Below, one piece after another: positions 22,299 through 32,332 of a DNA stretch of 64,000 nucleotides. A program made the translations under genes and the position numbers. This DNA comes from Zasmidium citrigriseum (Eukaryota; Ascomycota; Dothideomycetes; Mycosphaerellales; Mycosphaerellaceae): positions 1 to 64,000 of the forward strand of contig NHNW01000080.1 of assembly GCA_002786025.1 (NCBI GenBank), given 5' to 3'. Each line of letters starts with the position of its first letter. The stretch's first letter is position 1. The notes under the pieces were generated by a model. It did no database searches, had not been told where the DNA came from, and saw only the letters and a list, made by a program, of their open reading frames with translations.

Positions 22299-23687
22299 AT
22301 GTCGCCCCTCGAAAAAACAATCTACATCGGCCCCTTCATCCACTGCGAGACGCTGACAGACCTGGACATCGCCCCCAATGGCATGATCGGCGTCGACGAA
22401 ACAGGCACAATAGCTTTCATCCGCCGCGACACGAAAGGCAAACAACTCCCCGTCGAACCCGGCTGGGAAGAAGCCAAAATCGTCCGCATCAACACCCGCC
22501 ACGGCTTCTTCTTTCCCGGCTTCATCGACACCCACATCCACGCCCCACAGTACCCCAACGCAGGCATATTTGGCAAGTCGACGCTCCTGGACTGGCTGGA
22601 GAAGTATACCTTCCCGATGGAGAGTTCGTTCAAGGATGTGGCGCAGGCGGCGAAGGTGTATAATCGGGTTGTGGCGAGGACGCTGAGCCATGGGACGACG
22701 ACGGCGTGTTATTATGCGACGATTCATGTTGCGGCGACGAATTTGCTGAGTGATATTTGTCTCAGTCGGGGACAGAGGGCTTTTGTGGGGAGGGTGTGTA
22801 TGGATCGATTGAGTCCGGAGTACTATCGGGACGAGAGCGCGGAGGCGAGTCTGAGGGATACGGAGGAGTGTATTGCGCATGTGAGGACGATTGATCCGGG
22901 GTTCGAACTTGTGTCGCCTATCATCACGCCAAGGTTTGCGCCGAGTTGTTCGGGGGAGAGTTTGAAGAAGTTGGGGAAGTTGCATCAGACGAGTGGAGTG
23001 CCGTGTCAGACGCATATCTCGGAGAATAAGAGGGAGATTGAGTTGGTGAGGGAGATGTTTCCGGAGGCGAAACATTATGCGGGTGTGTATGACGATGCTG
23101 GACTTCTTACTTCGAAGACGATTCTCGCACACGCTGTACATCTCACAGAGGAAGAAAGGGCTCTGGTCAAGCAGCGAGACGCAAAAATCAGCCATTGTCC
23201 CGCGAGCAACTCCGCCCTGACCTCAGGATGCGCACCGGTCCGGCAACTCCTCAACGAAGGCATCACAGTCGGTCTCGGAACCGACGTCTCAGGAGGCTAC
23301 ACCTGCAGCATGCTCGCCGAAGCCCGCGAAGCCGTCATGGTCAGCCGACACCGCTCGATCCTCGAAGACGGCAAAGACGAATGCAAGCTCTCGGTCGAAG
23401 AAGTTCTGTACCTGGCCACGCGAGGAGGAGCCAAAGTCGTCGGACTGGAGGACAAGATTGGCGGTTTTGAGGTGGGCAAGCAGTGGGATGCGCAGATGGT
23501 GACTTTTGCGGAGGTGCCGGAGACGGTTGGTGGGTTGGATCAGAAGGAAGGGCCGGTGGAGTTGTTTGGTGGGGAGACGTATGATGAGAAGGTGGCAAAG
23601 TGGGTGTATACGGGAGATGATAGGAATACAATGGCGGTGTGGGTGAAGGGAAGACTTGTGCATTGCAAGGAGGGTTTTCAACCTTGA
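22299..23687 (+). CDS. GUD1: Guanine deaminase
   Basis: This enzyme converts guanine to xanthine and ammonia in purine salvage and catabolism, in the cytosol, using a zinc ion. It is a single exon of 462 aa, normal for the family. The amidohydrolase fold is shown by FFPGFIDTHIHAPQYPN (zinc ligands His79 and His81), PCQTHISENKREI (His and the family's Glu), ILAHAVHL (His) and GLGTDVSGG (catalytic Asp). HCPASNSALTSG is a further guanine-deaminase hallmark. The C-terminal beta-strand cap with the usual imidazolone-type end is present. Coding-strand composition swings between C-rich and G-rich blocks along the gene. Its neighbour, the Hsm3-like gene, converges on it with about 100 bases between. 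Confidence 0.93.
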   Translation: MSPLEKTIYIGPFIHCETLTDLDIAPNGMIGVDETGTIAFIRRDTKGKQLPVEPGWEEAKIVRINTRHGFFFPGFIDTHIHAPQYPNAGIFGKSTLLDWLEKYTFPMESSFKDVAQAAKVYNRVVARTLSHGTTTACYYATIHVAATNLLSDICLSRGQRAFVGRVCMDRLSPEYYRDESAEASLRDTEECIAHVRTIDPGFELVSPIITPRFAPSCSGESLKKLGKLHQTSGVPCQTHISENKREIELVREMFPEAKHYAGVYDDAGLLTSKTILAHAVHLTEEERALVKQRDAKISHCPASNSALTSGCAPVRQLLNEGITVGLGTDVSGGYTCSMLAEAREAVMVSRHRSILEDGKDECKLSVEEVLYLATRGGAKVVGLEDKIGGFEVGKQWDAQMVTFAEVPETVGGLDQKEGPVELFGGETYDEKVAKWVYTGDDRNTMAVWVKGRLVHCKEGFQP

Positions 23688-23786
23688 GGAGGGCGACAGG
23701 CGTGACGAAAAGATGAGGGGTCGAATCGAACGAAGCATCGTACATCTGGCGTATCGAACCGATCTCTGGACGATGAGGAATGATAC

Positions 23787-25664
23787 CTACAACTCCAGCG
23801 TCCCAATCCGTCCCCCAACCTCTCCCTCCCGACTCAACGGTCCCTCAGCAAGCCTCTTCCCCACCGTCGCCAAAATCTCCTCATACCCCTCGCCAGGACT
23901 CCTCGCCACCTCCGCCTCCACCCTCGCATGAAAAGCCTTCAACGCATCGAACTTCGCACTCGCAATCTTATACGCCGCGCTCTCGACATCCCCTCGTCCA
24001 CCGACCAAATTCGCAAAGCTCTGCAGAGGTTTGAGGAGGTAGGGAAGAGTGTGTTCGAGTGCTGGTGGAGAGAGGATGGCGAGGTGGCCGGATGCTGGGG
24101 TGGGGAGGGAGTTGGTCGGCAGGGACAAGGAGGACGTGTGTGGAGGCCAGGTCGCTGTTATCACGGCGTGCAGGACGTTCAACGCGGAGAGGGCGAGGTC
24201 TTTCAGGGCGACTGTGTCGGCGTGGGTGGCGATGTCGGACCAGAATTGGGGGTTGTGGGTTAGATAGGTGTAGTAGAGTGTACGAGCGTTTGTCGCTTCT
24301 TCTTCCACTTGAGGATCGGGTTGTTCTTGTTGTCTAGGCGGGAATGTGATCTCTCGATTCGGGCCATGGAAGATCGTCGCAAGAGTGTTGAGGGCGTCGG
24401 GATTTGTTGCTTTTGATGGGATAAGGGAGAGAGGACTTGATCGCCAGTCGTCGGTTCCGGCGGTCGTGAGGAGTGCCTTGCGTGGGAGACTGGCGAGGAC
24501 GTGGAGGTCGTGTTTGGGCGATTCGGCGTGGGCCCACTTTCCTGGTGAGAGATTGAGAGCTGTGCTTAGCCGGTCGAGGACTTGCTTTGGCATTTGGCTC
24601 GCGAGGAAATGTTCTGGGTAGTTAGAAGCGTAGGTGGCGACGTAATTCGCCGCAGGACCGTAGAGGAACATTGCTTCCAGTGGATCGAGCTGTACGCCTG
24701 GGAGTTGGACGTAGATCGCCGCCGTCTGAGCATGGAGGCCTTGCGTTATCAGGTATCTCAGGCCGACGGAGTCGGGGGCGCTGGTGCCAGGTATCCGGAC
24801 GGCAGATTTGGTGGATTCGAGGAGCTCGGAGAAGAAGTCGATTAGGCAGCGATACATCAGGACGTCGTCTTTCGTGTCCACCATTTTGAGCGCCGCGAAT
24901 TCGAGCAGTCCGCCTTCAACCTTGAATTCTTTCTCCACGTCTTCGTGATGACTCCTTGAGATCGCACTCCAATCCATCGCTCCCACTTTCGGCAACCACT
25001 CCATCAATCTCGCCTGCGCAAGAGTTCGTTGACTCTTGCTCAGCTTTATCGATGACGGCCCTGTCAGAGAGCAAGCCTCAAAGAACGTTCTGTAAACATC
25101 GCGATCGCCGAATATTCGCTTCCACATGAGTCCTTGTCCTCCGGAGGGGAGGTCTTCGTTCGGATCTTTGCTGATAGTCTGGTCGATTTTCAGGAGATCG
25201 AGGAGGAGTTGCTGCGCTTGGGCAGCGACGCCCGTATCGCTCGTGCACAGCCATAGTCGTACCAGAGCAAGGACAGTGTCGAGCATCCCAGCGACAGAAG
25301 CCGCATCCGCCGCATTGAAAGTAGCTTTCCTCAGAAGAGCAATGATAAGTCGATTGAAAGCCATCATATGTTCTCCAACCGCCAGTCCATCTGTGAAAGG
25401 GATACTGCCCAGCTTGAGGACATCGCCGTAAGAGTATTCATGCACCAGCCGTAGTAGAAGGTTGACAGCCGGTGTGGGATCTTGTTGGATGGTGGGTAGG
25501 AGTTGTGAGAGCAAGCTGACTAGTTGTGCTTTCGAGTCTGCTGGGATGGTCTCGGGCAAGATGAGTTCTGCTTCTTCGAAGAGGCGTGAATCGAGGGGCG
25601 TTGAGTGGTCCTTGGTGGCGGCTTCGATGTTCTCCACGAGGCGATCCTGGACGTTTTGCGCCAT
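23787..25664 (-). CDS. Helical-repeat protein, possibly Hsm3/PSMD5-like proteasome chaperone
   Basis: This is a single exon of 625 aa made almost entirely of amphipathic helices with many Leu and Ala, consistent with an ARM/HEAT-like solenoid. Blocks such as RLWLCTSDTGVAAQAQQLL and MWKRIFGDRDVYRTFFEAC resemble fungal proteins annotated as Hsm3-like. Those are related to yeast Hsm3 and mammalian PSMD5/S5b, which help assemble the proteasome base; yeast Hsm3 was first linked to mismatch repair. That link is from memory and uncertain. No catalytic motif, signal peptide or membrane segment is seen. The start at 25,664 (MAQNVQDRLVENIEAATKDH) is the first ATG. It shares its stop side with guanine deaminase. 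Confidence 0.55.
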   Translation of the reverse strand: MAQNVQDRLVENIEAATKDHSTPLDSRLFEEAELILPETIPADSKAQLVSLLSQLLPTIQQDPTPAVNLLLRLVHEYSYGDVLKLGSIPFTDGLAVGEHMMAFNRLIIALLRKATFNAADAASVAGMLDTVLALVRLWLCTSDTGVAAQAQQLLLDLLKIDQTISKDPNEDLPSGGQGLMWKRIFGDRDVYRTFFEACSLTGPSSIKLSKSQRTLAQARLMEWLPKVGAMDWSAISRSHHEDVEKEFKVEGGLLEFAALKMVDTKDDVLMYRCLIDFFSELLESTKSAVRIPGTSAPDSVGLRYLITQGLHAQTAAIYVQLPGVQLDPLEAMFLYGPAANYVATYASNYPEHFLASQMPKQVLDRLSTALNLSPGKWAHAESPKHDLHVLASLPRKALLTTAGTDDWRSSPLSLIPSKATNPDALNTLATIFHGPNREITFPPRQQEQPDPQVEEEATNARTLYYTYLTHNPQFWSDIATHADTVALKDLALSALNVLHAVITATWPPHTSSLSLPTNSLPTPASGHLAILSPPALEHTLPYLLKPLQSFANLVGGRGDVESAAYKIASAKFDALKAFHARVEAEVARSPGEGYEEILATVGKRLAEGPLSREGEVGGRIGTLEL

Positions 25665-26053
25665 TTTCAGTTGGAAGCTTCACTATGCGTCGCATGCAAA
25701 TGTTGTCGAGCGGTTCCTTTCTGGATATTTGGACGGATGTGATATTTGCTCTTGCCGTTTGATGGGCAGGCAGTCGAGGACTGACGTCTACTAGCGCCAG
25801 CCAAGAAGTTTATTAGTCATCACGTCAATGTCCAATCAAATACGTCAAATTTGCAGACCAGTGCTACGTCTTTCACATGAACCCCCCATACCTACACTTC
25901 ATCTGGCAATGTATGATGCTTTGTTCGTGACGCCCTTACATTTCAGCCGCATGATCATTTCCTCCAGATTACCTTCCTTCTCAGCCCACTCTCTGTCCTC
26001 GTCACATCAAACACACTTCGGTGCAGAGGTCTTCTTCGTTCAGATCCAGCAGT
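25665..26053. promoter_or_regulatory. Upstream region of the Hsm3-like gene and 3' end of nitrate reductase
   Basis: Both neighbours are on the minus strand. This gap therefore holds the 5' side of the Hsm3-like gene and the 3' UTR of the nitrate reductase gene. Nothing else is recognisable. Confidence 0.4.
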
Positions 26054-29000
26054 CTAAAACCCAAAAACGTTCTTATCCTCCTCATACCCCCAGTCCCTCA
26101 GCGCCGGCAATGCAGCCTTCTGAATCATCGCCGGCGGCCCACATAAGAACACCACACTCCCCTCATCAGGCGGGAAAAGATTCTCCTTGATAACCTCCGC
26201 ATTCACATGCCCCTTCAACCCCTTCCAGCTCTCACTCGGATGGCTCAGGACATGTGCGATTTTCAACCTCCCTTCGCTCTCCTTCTCAAAATGATCCAGC
26301 TCGTCCCGCAAGAGTATGTCCTTTTCCGTCTTGTTCGCGTCGATGACTCGCAGTTGCACATTCTTTTCTTGGGCGAGGAGAGCTCGAGCGATCAAGGCGT
26401 ATCCCGGCGTGATGCCCGATCCGCCCAGGACTAGAGAGATTTTCGAGAAAGTCATTTCTTGGTCCGAAATGGTGAAGCGGCCGTTACCGTGGTATACGAT
26501 CTCGCCAGTGGGCCCGCGGATTTCGACTTCCTCGCCGAGTGGCACGCAGTCGAGGAGGTTACTCATTGCTCCGCCTGGTTGTTCGGAGGTTGGGAAGTAG
26601 GTCTTGACTACGAGCTCGAAGGTACCTTGGCCGTCCTGCATGCGAGTGACTTCGCCATTGGCCTTTGTGCCGTTCATCTTGGCGCCATTCGTAGTCGGTT
26701 TGTTCTTTGTCGGATCGGGGAGCAGAGGCTTCGTTGGTGTGTAGGAACGTATCAGCATCCGATCTTTCAGATGAAAGCCGAGCTGAACGTGCTGGCAAGT
26801 GCCCAGGCCTAGATCTTTCGCACCATCGGGCAGGCTGAATGTATACTTCCGGGTGTCCTCTGACAACGCTTGTCGATCCCTGAGCTTGACGGGCACCCAT
26901 CGATGTTTCTGCAACACAACATCTCCGTCCTGTTGACTCTGGGCTTTCTCCTTGGCAGCTGCCTCAGCATTGGCTTTGATGAAGTTGGCAGCCTTCTCAG
27001 TGACGACTCCCAAGATGCACTCCTTCAGCTTCTGGTATGCAAAGCCATCGTGGATGCTTGCAAACTCATCACTGGTCTCCTGATGGACTTTCCCAGCATG
27101 GCCCAGAATGGCCGCCTTCCCGCCCGGATGCCACGAGAGGACAGAAGTGCAGTCGTACACTTTCTCATCGATGACCAGCCAACAGTCACTCTCGGAACTG
27201 TGTTTCTCAATCTCCTGCCTCGTGAACTGCTTCTGAGGTGCTCCAGCCTCCTGTTTTGCGCTGGCGATCTGATTCTCTACGCTCGGCTTCATCCAACCTC
27301 CCTTCCCGGTTCCAGGCTCTACTGGGTGTCGAAAGAGCATGTGCGGCATCTCATCATCTTTCCCTTGCTGTATCTCAGGCTTCACCACATACCAGCAGTT
27401 GTTCATCATGCCCATGGTGTTCCAACTCGGTCTTTCTGGCTGTGTGTTCTTGAAGACATTCCAAGCCCGCACGGATATACTTCTGCTCTGCAAAAGATGC
27501 ACGACTGAAACGTCAACGTACCAATGAAGCCACGTCCAGAACTTGTTCCCGTGTCGAATGGGGTAGTCGGGAAATTTGCGAATGCAGTATAGCCATGTCT
27601 GTCCATCGTCTAGGCTGACTTCGACTCGCTGGACCTCGTGCCCTCCACCATCGTAGGCGTACCCTTCTATTCTGTACGTATTTCCACGCTTAGCCTTTGC
27701 AAGCGGTATTTGCTCGCCTTGCGCCGGTTTGACAATAACGCTGTTAAGGTTCTGCTCATTACATGCAGTGTCGGGATGGGCGAACATCGTGCTCGCAAAC
27801 TCTCCATCCTTTTCAGTGATGAAGCTGGGAAGCACGCGGTTGTCCCAGATGTGATAGTGGCTCTGATTCTCGAAGTCGCTGATCCAGATCTTCTTCAGCC
27901 ATTTGACACATCTACCACCAACATATCCTGGAATGATTATCCGTACTGGATACCCATGATCTGGCGGCAATGGAACATCGTTCATGTAAAGGGCAAGGAG
28001 GACGTCGTTGGAAGGATCCATCGCATAATCGAGCGGAATGCAAGTCGCATATTTGCCTTCACTCGGATTATCCGCCCCCTCAAAGTTGACCCATCGTAAT
28101 TTGCCTTCTCCTGTATATTTCCCCGGCTCGACGCCCGCCGCCACCAGCACATCTCGCAGCAACGGGCCTTTCCAATATGCACAACCCGTGGCCCCAGAAC
28201 CCCAGTCGAAACCTTTCGATCTTCTGATCATGTTCAGCTCTTTTCGGCGATTCCCATCGCAAGCAAGTGCAACAGGAATGTTGATGTGCTCGAACTTGTC
28301 CTTCAGATCGTCCATGGACAGGGTCAGGTTACCGTTTTCGACTTCCAGTTCGTGGAACTCCCACAGTAGACGGGGGACAGCGCCATGATTCCGGATGTAG
28401 TGCAATTCGTTGGGAGTGACGAGACCGCTGTCGAAGAGCTTTGTCAATTCGGCTTCGGCATTCATTGGATGCTTGCCAGTCAATCGGATCAGATCACCGG
28501 AACGGGGCAGCCAGTTGTCAGGTGAAAATTGGTCCTGCTCGTCAATGGATATAGTACTGCGGTTGTGAGTCTGCGGGCTTTTTCGATTGCCGTCGTTCTG
28601 CTGCAGTTTGTAGCGGTACTCCTTCTCGTGTTGCAGAGCTCTGAGTAAAGCGATCTCTTGTGGTGTGTAGCGTTCAAGCAATTTCTGGTACTCGGACGTG
28701 TCCTCTTTCCCGCTGTCTGACTTCTCATCATCTGCTGCATACGCACTGTTGTGTTTCGAATTCTCGCCCTGTCTACGTTTCCAGTCGTTCTCTTCTTGAT
28801 CCGTCTCTTGAGAACCCGACTTATCCTGACCCTGCTTCTTACGATCTGCTGTCTGTGTACCATCGCTGGAATGCGACTCTTGCTCTTTCTTTTGCTCCTG
28901 CTCTTGCTTCCTCTTCTTGACGTTGGCGGGCCACTCTTGTTCGTTCTTGACCCAATCCTCCGTAGCCTCGAGCACATATCTCCAGCCCAAGCTTCTGTTC

Positions 29001-29344
29001 TCAGGGTACCTCAAGTGGAAGTCTTCCTCATTCGTAATGATATCTCGGAAATTAATAAGGTCCCCATCTTTGGCACGGGATCTAAGATCGTCGAGCTTCT
29101 TCTTCGCCTCTTGCTCGAACTCGTGCTCACTTTCCGGCTCCGGGGAGCTTGCGGAGGTCGTCAAGTCAGGAAGGGTGCCTTCGTCGTCTGCATCATGCGT
29201 CAAACCTGGCGTTCGATCTTGACGATTACGGTAGCCAATTCGATGTTGATGACCGCTCGTCCAGTCTGGTTCGTCCTGAATGTCCTTGGCTGAAGATCCT
29301 GGGTGGTCTTTCACGTTTACTCTCCACGGCACGTCTGCAGGCAT
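26054..29344 (-). CDS. Nitrate reductase (molybdopterin, cytochrome b5, FAD) with long N-terminal extension
   Basis: It reduces nitrate to nitrite with NAD(P)H in the cytosol. It is a single exon of 1,096 aa; ordinary fungal enzymes are about 870-910 aa. Domains in order are: an extension (residues 1 to about 265), the Mo-cofactor domain from DNWLPRSGDLIRLTGKHP with ACDGNRRKELN holding the molybdenum Cys, the dimerisation domain, cytochrome b5 at about 710-785 with HPGG and the second haem His in EFASIHDGF, and the FAD domain with RSYTPTKP. The NAD(P)H domain ends in CGPPAMIQ and NVFGF. All key residues are present. The extension holds an ordered block (NFRDIITNEEDFHLRYPEN) and a Lys/Glu/Gln-rich stretch. 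No nitrite reductase or nitrate transporter is adjacent. It may be a second-class paralogue of niaD. Confidence 0.88.
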   Translation of the reverse strand: MPADVPWRVNVKDHPGSSAKDIQDEPDWTSGHQHRIGYRNRQDRTPGLTHDADDEGTLPDLTTSASSPEPESEHEFEQEAKKKLDDLRSRAKDGDLINFRDIITNEEDFHLRYPENRSLGWRYVLEATEDWVKNEQEWPANVKKRKQEQEQKKEQESHSSDGTQTADRKKQGQDKSGSQETDQEENDWKRRQGENSKHNSAYAADDEKSDSGKEDTSEYQKLLERYTPQEIALLRALQHEKEYRYKLQQNDGNRKSPQTHNRSTISIDEQDQFSPDNWLPRSGDLIRLTGKHPMNAEAELTKLFDSGLVTPNELHYIRNHGAVPRLLWEFHELEVENGNLTLSMDDLKDKFEHINIPVALACDGNRRKELNMIRRSKGFDWGSGATGCAYWKGPLLRDVLVAAGVEPGKYTGEGKLRWVNFEGADNPSEGKYATCIPLDYAMDPSNDVLLALYMNDVPLPPDHGYPVRIIIPGYVGGRCVKWLKKIWISDFENQSHYHIWDNRVLPSFITEKDGEFASTMFAHPDTACNEQNLNSVIVKPAQGEQIPLAKAKRGNTYRIEGYAYDGGGHEVQRVEVSLDDGQTWLYCIRKFPDYPIRHGNKFWTWLHWYVDVSVVHLLQSRSISVRAWNVFKNTQPERPSWNTMGMMNNCWYVVKPEIQQGKDDEMPHMLFRHPVEPGTGKGGWMKPSVENQIASAKQEAGAPQKQFTRQEIEKHSSESDCWLVIDEKVYDCTSVLSWHPGGKAAILGHAGKVHQETSDEFASIHDGFAYQKLKECILGVVTEKAANFIKANAEAAAKEKAQSQQDGDVVLQKHRWVPVKLRDRQALSEDTRKYTFSLPDGAKDLGLGTCQHVQLGFHLKDRMLIRSYTPTKPLLPDPTKNKPTTNGAKMNGTKANGEVTRMQDGQGTFELVVKTYFPTSEQPGGAMSNLLDCVPLGEEVEIRGPTGEIVYHGNGRFTISDQEMTFSKISLVLGGSGITPGYALIARALLAQEKNVQLRVIDANKTEKDILLRDELDHFEKESEGRLKIAHVLSHPSESWKGLKGHVNAEVIKENLFPPDEGSVVFLCGPPAMIQKAALPALRDWGYEEDKNVFGF

Positions 29345-29877
29345 ATCGACTGTGGGATACAGGGAGGAAGGGAAAGGCCAGGAAGGGCGTAGGTGAGTAC
29401 GTTAGTAGAGCCATTCGTAACAGAGCTCAAGACCTGCCGTTTAGCCGTTCAGCAGATGACGTTGCCATTGCGGTGTGCCGTGTGCCGCTCGTAGCAGCAA
29501 CATTGGGAAGCTAAACAGCTTGATGCCGCTGATTGAGATGGCACAGGTAAGCTTCACACAGAGCCGCGCCGTGCATTGCTCGGCCGCCAGAAGGCCAATC
29601 CTTTTGGTGGTGAAGCGCGCAAGTCTTCTAGACATTTGTTCGCCGAGATGGTGTGTCGAAGTAGAGACCTTGTAACGATAGACTGAGATTCAAGTACTTC
29701 CAGGCTCCGGAGAAAGCACAACCAGACAACGCCTCCAACGTGCGCTAGCGAAAGTTAAACGGCGACGACTCCGGCGACATCATTCATCCCAATGACTAAG
29801 GCTGGTAAGAAGTGAGCAGGAGCCTACGAAGAACCATGTGGTGTAAAACATACCGGTAATCGAAGAATATTCTGCGT
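29345..29877 (-). promoter_or_regulatory. Upstream region of nitrate reductase
   Basis: It is 533 bases long and lies between the monooxygenase stop and the nitrate reductase start, both on the minus strand. It contains at least one GATA core in a CGATAG context at about 29,677-29,682, the kind bound by AreA/Nit2 nitrogen regulators. A single site occurs by chance easily, and no convincing NirA site was seen. Confidence 0.3.
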
Positions 29878-31454
29878 TCAGAAATGTTTAATGACGCCCT
29901 CATCCTGCAGCCGCATCATCATATCTTCAGGATACGCCTCCCTCTCAGCCCAATCCAACGCCCTCTTTGTCACATCGAAAACATCATACGGACAGACGAA
30001 TGCCCTGGATCCCTCATGCCAGCCAGCTAAAACTTGGTCTGGCAAGTAAACGGTGTAGACATGTCGAAGCTGCTCTGCGAATTGCGACGCCGGCCTTCGA
30101 TCTACCATCACCGTGCTTAGAACTTGAGTTACAACATCTCGAGGAAGACGGAGGGCGTTCCAAAGCGCCAGTCTTTTAGTAAGAAGTACCGAATCCGCAG
30201 GCTTGATGTCCTTCAGAAGAATTTCGAGTGCGGCAGCGTCTTCGAGCGCAGTCGATCCGCCGCCTGCTAGAGCTGATGGACAGTGAGCAAAGGTTGGCGA
30301 AGTAGCCTGGTTCGCAAGACCTACTGGGAAACATAGAATGCGCTGCATCACCAATGATGATCGCTCGGCCATTGACGTATGTATGAAGTGGTTCGCGGTG
30401 TCTGATGTTGTAGTATTTGGGGTCTGAACACTTAATGATCGCTTTGTAGGCGGGATGGAAGTCGGCTATTGTTAGGAGGGCTTCATCGACGGTCGCAGGT
30501 GAGTCCCAATCTGCTTCGTATCAGTGCCCAATGCCATGGCGACTTTTCAAGCAGTGGTACTTTCCATTTCTCCCCTTCTGCTCCGGCTTTGTCCGATGCA
30601 TGATGGCAACGTTCATGAGCTCTCCACTAGCAGACACGCTTTTAGCAATCTTCGACAGATGCAATGAGTGCATCATAGCAGTAAGGTGGCTTTTACACTT
30701 ACTGCCGGCATGGATATGCAATCATGAAGACGCCAGTCTCAAGACTGACGGTCCCATTCATGAAGCGTTCTCCTCCGTCTTCGAAGATCTGGCTTGCGGT
30801 CTTGTCGGCTTTCAGCCTCTCTGTTGGAATCAAGGCTCTGTAAGCGCTGCGACCAGTATCCTTCACAGGGTTGTCCACTCCAGTGATGTCTTTGACAAAA
30901 CGGGAATTCACGCCGTCAGCTATGATGATGAGATCCCTTTGTATTGTCTCGTCTGCAGCACCGCTCCCTGGATCGGCCAAAGTTACAGTCACCTTCGAAC
31001 AATCTATTGCGACAGCCATCTTTCCCAGCACGATCTTAGCACCCAATTCGTCAGCCAATTTTCGAAGTGCAGAGTGCAGGTCCGCGCGATGGTACGAGAT
31101 GAAAGGAGCTCCATAATCGGGTTCGGCCTCGTCAAAACGCATGCGAATCACAAGCTCTGCCGTCTTTGCATCCCTTCTTCGACTGCCCAGCAGGAATGCA
31201 CCCGCCGCGGTGTCCTGATAGAGATCATCACAAGTTGGTGATCGGCCAGCAATGCCCCAACGTCTCAAGATTCGCGAGGCTTGTGGCGGCATGGTGATGG
31301 CAGCTCCGACCTCGTTCTTGAATTGCGATCGTTCGTAGACCGTGACATGATGGCCAGCTCGACAAAAAGAGACAGCAGCAGCAAGCCCAGCGATTCCAGC
31401 TCCGATGACTGCGACATTCAGTCCATCCGCAGGAGAAGCCGTGCTGGTTTCCAT
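29878..31454 (-). CDS. FAD-dependent monooxygenase (salicylate-hydroxylase type), one exon junction unresolved
   Basis: Family members hydroxylate aromatic rings using NAD(P)H, O2 and bound FAD. Exon 1 is 31,454-30,703 and contains the Rossmann motif VAVIGAGIAGLAAAVSF and the DG motif IIADGVNSRF. A 76-nt intron follows, and exon 2 starts at 30,626 (GELMNVAIMH). Exon 3 is 30,510-30,325 with the GD motif IIIGDAAHSMFP, and exon 4 is 30,272-29,878. All other junctions keep frame. The exon 2/3 junction does not: the natural 50-nt GT-AG intron (30,511-30,560) leaves the frame off by one. Only an implausible 33-nt intron (30,511-30,543) restores it. So the gene is either mis-sequenced, unusually spliced or freshly broken. 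The substrate is unknown. Confidence 0.75.
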
Positions 31455-32332
31455 TTTTTGTCAACCATGCGAAGAAAAACAGACGAAGAAAAGTCGTGTA
31501 AAATCAGAACATACGAAATAACAAGACGGCTAAGCGTACGAAACCAACATATATTTGATAGATTGATGCATTAGTCAGTGCAAGCGATTGATTCAGCAGG
31601 TGTAGTCAGGCCTCTTGTGAGGGCTGAAGATCTGAGGGCTTCCTGGACATTCTCTCGCTTGCCAGGGTGCCAATGCCCAAGTGAATAGATCGCATGCGGA
31701 ATGAGCGGAATAATAGAACCAGGATCATAGTCGTCGTTACCATTGCGTTCGGATTCCTGGTTCAGCAATCCTGCTTGTTGGCACATGGCGGATGGTTCTA
31801 CCACGATGATGCTGAAACTGCCCGTCGTTGCGGCAACGCCTTGAAGCTTCCACAATGGCCGCGTAAGAGCGATGTCGTTGACAAAACGGCCATCGAAGGG
31901 AGTCTTGAGGTTGTGCAGAGTAGTATCATGGCATCAATCCGGGATAGAGAGGGTTTCGTGAATGTTGATGTTGTTGCACGAAAGCAGACGCGCGAAACCT
32001 ATGCAGAGAATAGACGCACACGTGACGCGAGGCTCGGGCAGAAAATGGCTGGGCCGTGGCGGCGAAAGCCACATGTCTCGGCAAGGCGAGCCGTCCTAGC
32101 CCGAATCTCGAACCGCACAAGTGAAGATCACAGCCATTGTTGGGGCATTGCCCCCCTTCGTCCCCAACTCCCACAACAAACATCCTCCAGACGCCCCTGG
32201 TCATCTCTCGCAGCTTCACCAGCGACGACAGAGTGAATGAACGCCGCCCAAGCATGTCCGCCGCTACTTAGCCCGGCCGCTGTCAGCTTTCTGGACTTCG
32301 GACCTGCCGCATAGCCTGGAGCACCGCCCGCC
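31455..32332. promoter_or_regulatory. Divergent region between monooxygenase and CxxC-tail gene
   Basis: This is 878 bases between divergent starts. It contains a minus-strand ORF of 94 codons (31,571-31,855) and overlapping ORFs at 31,694-32,255 on both strands. None resembles a known family. They may be chance ORFs or the remains of a gene. No clear regulatory motif was identified. Confidence 0.35.

Noticed and set aside
22290..23195. Minus-strand ORF of 301 codons opposite guanine deaminase
   Set aside because: It is the antisense shadow of a clearly identified enzyme gene, with Arg/Leu/Pro-rich composition and no domain.
31571..31855. Minus-strand ORF of 94 codons between two genes
   Set aside because: No motif, no matching exon nearby and no sign of conservation; kept only as a note.
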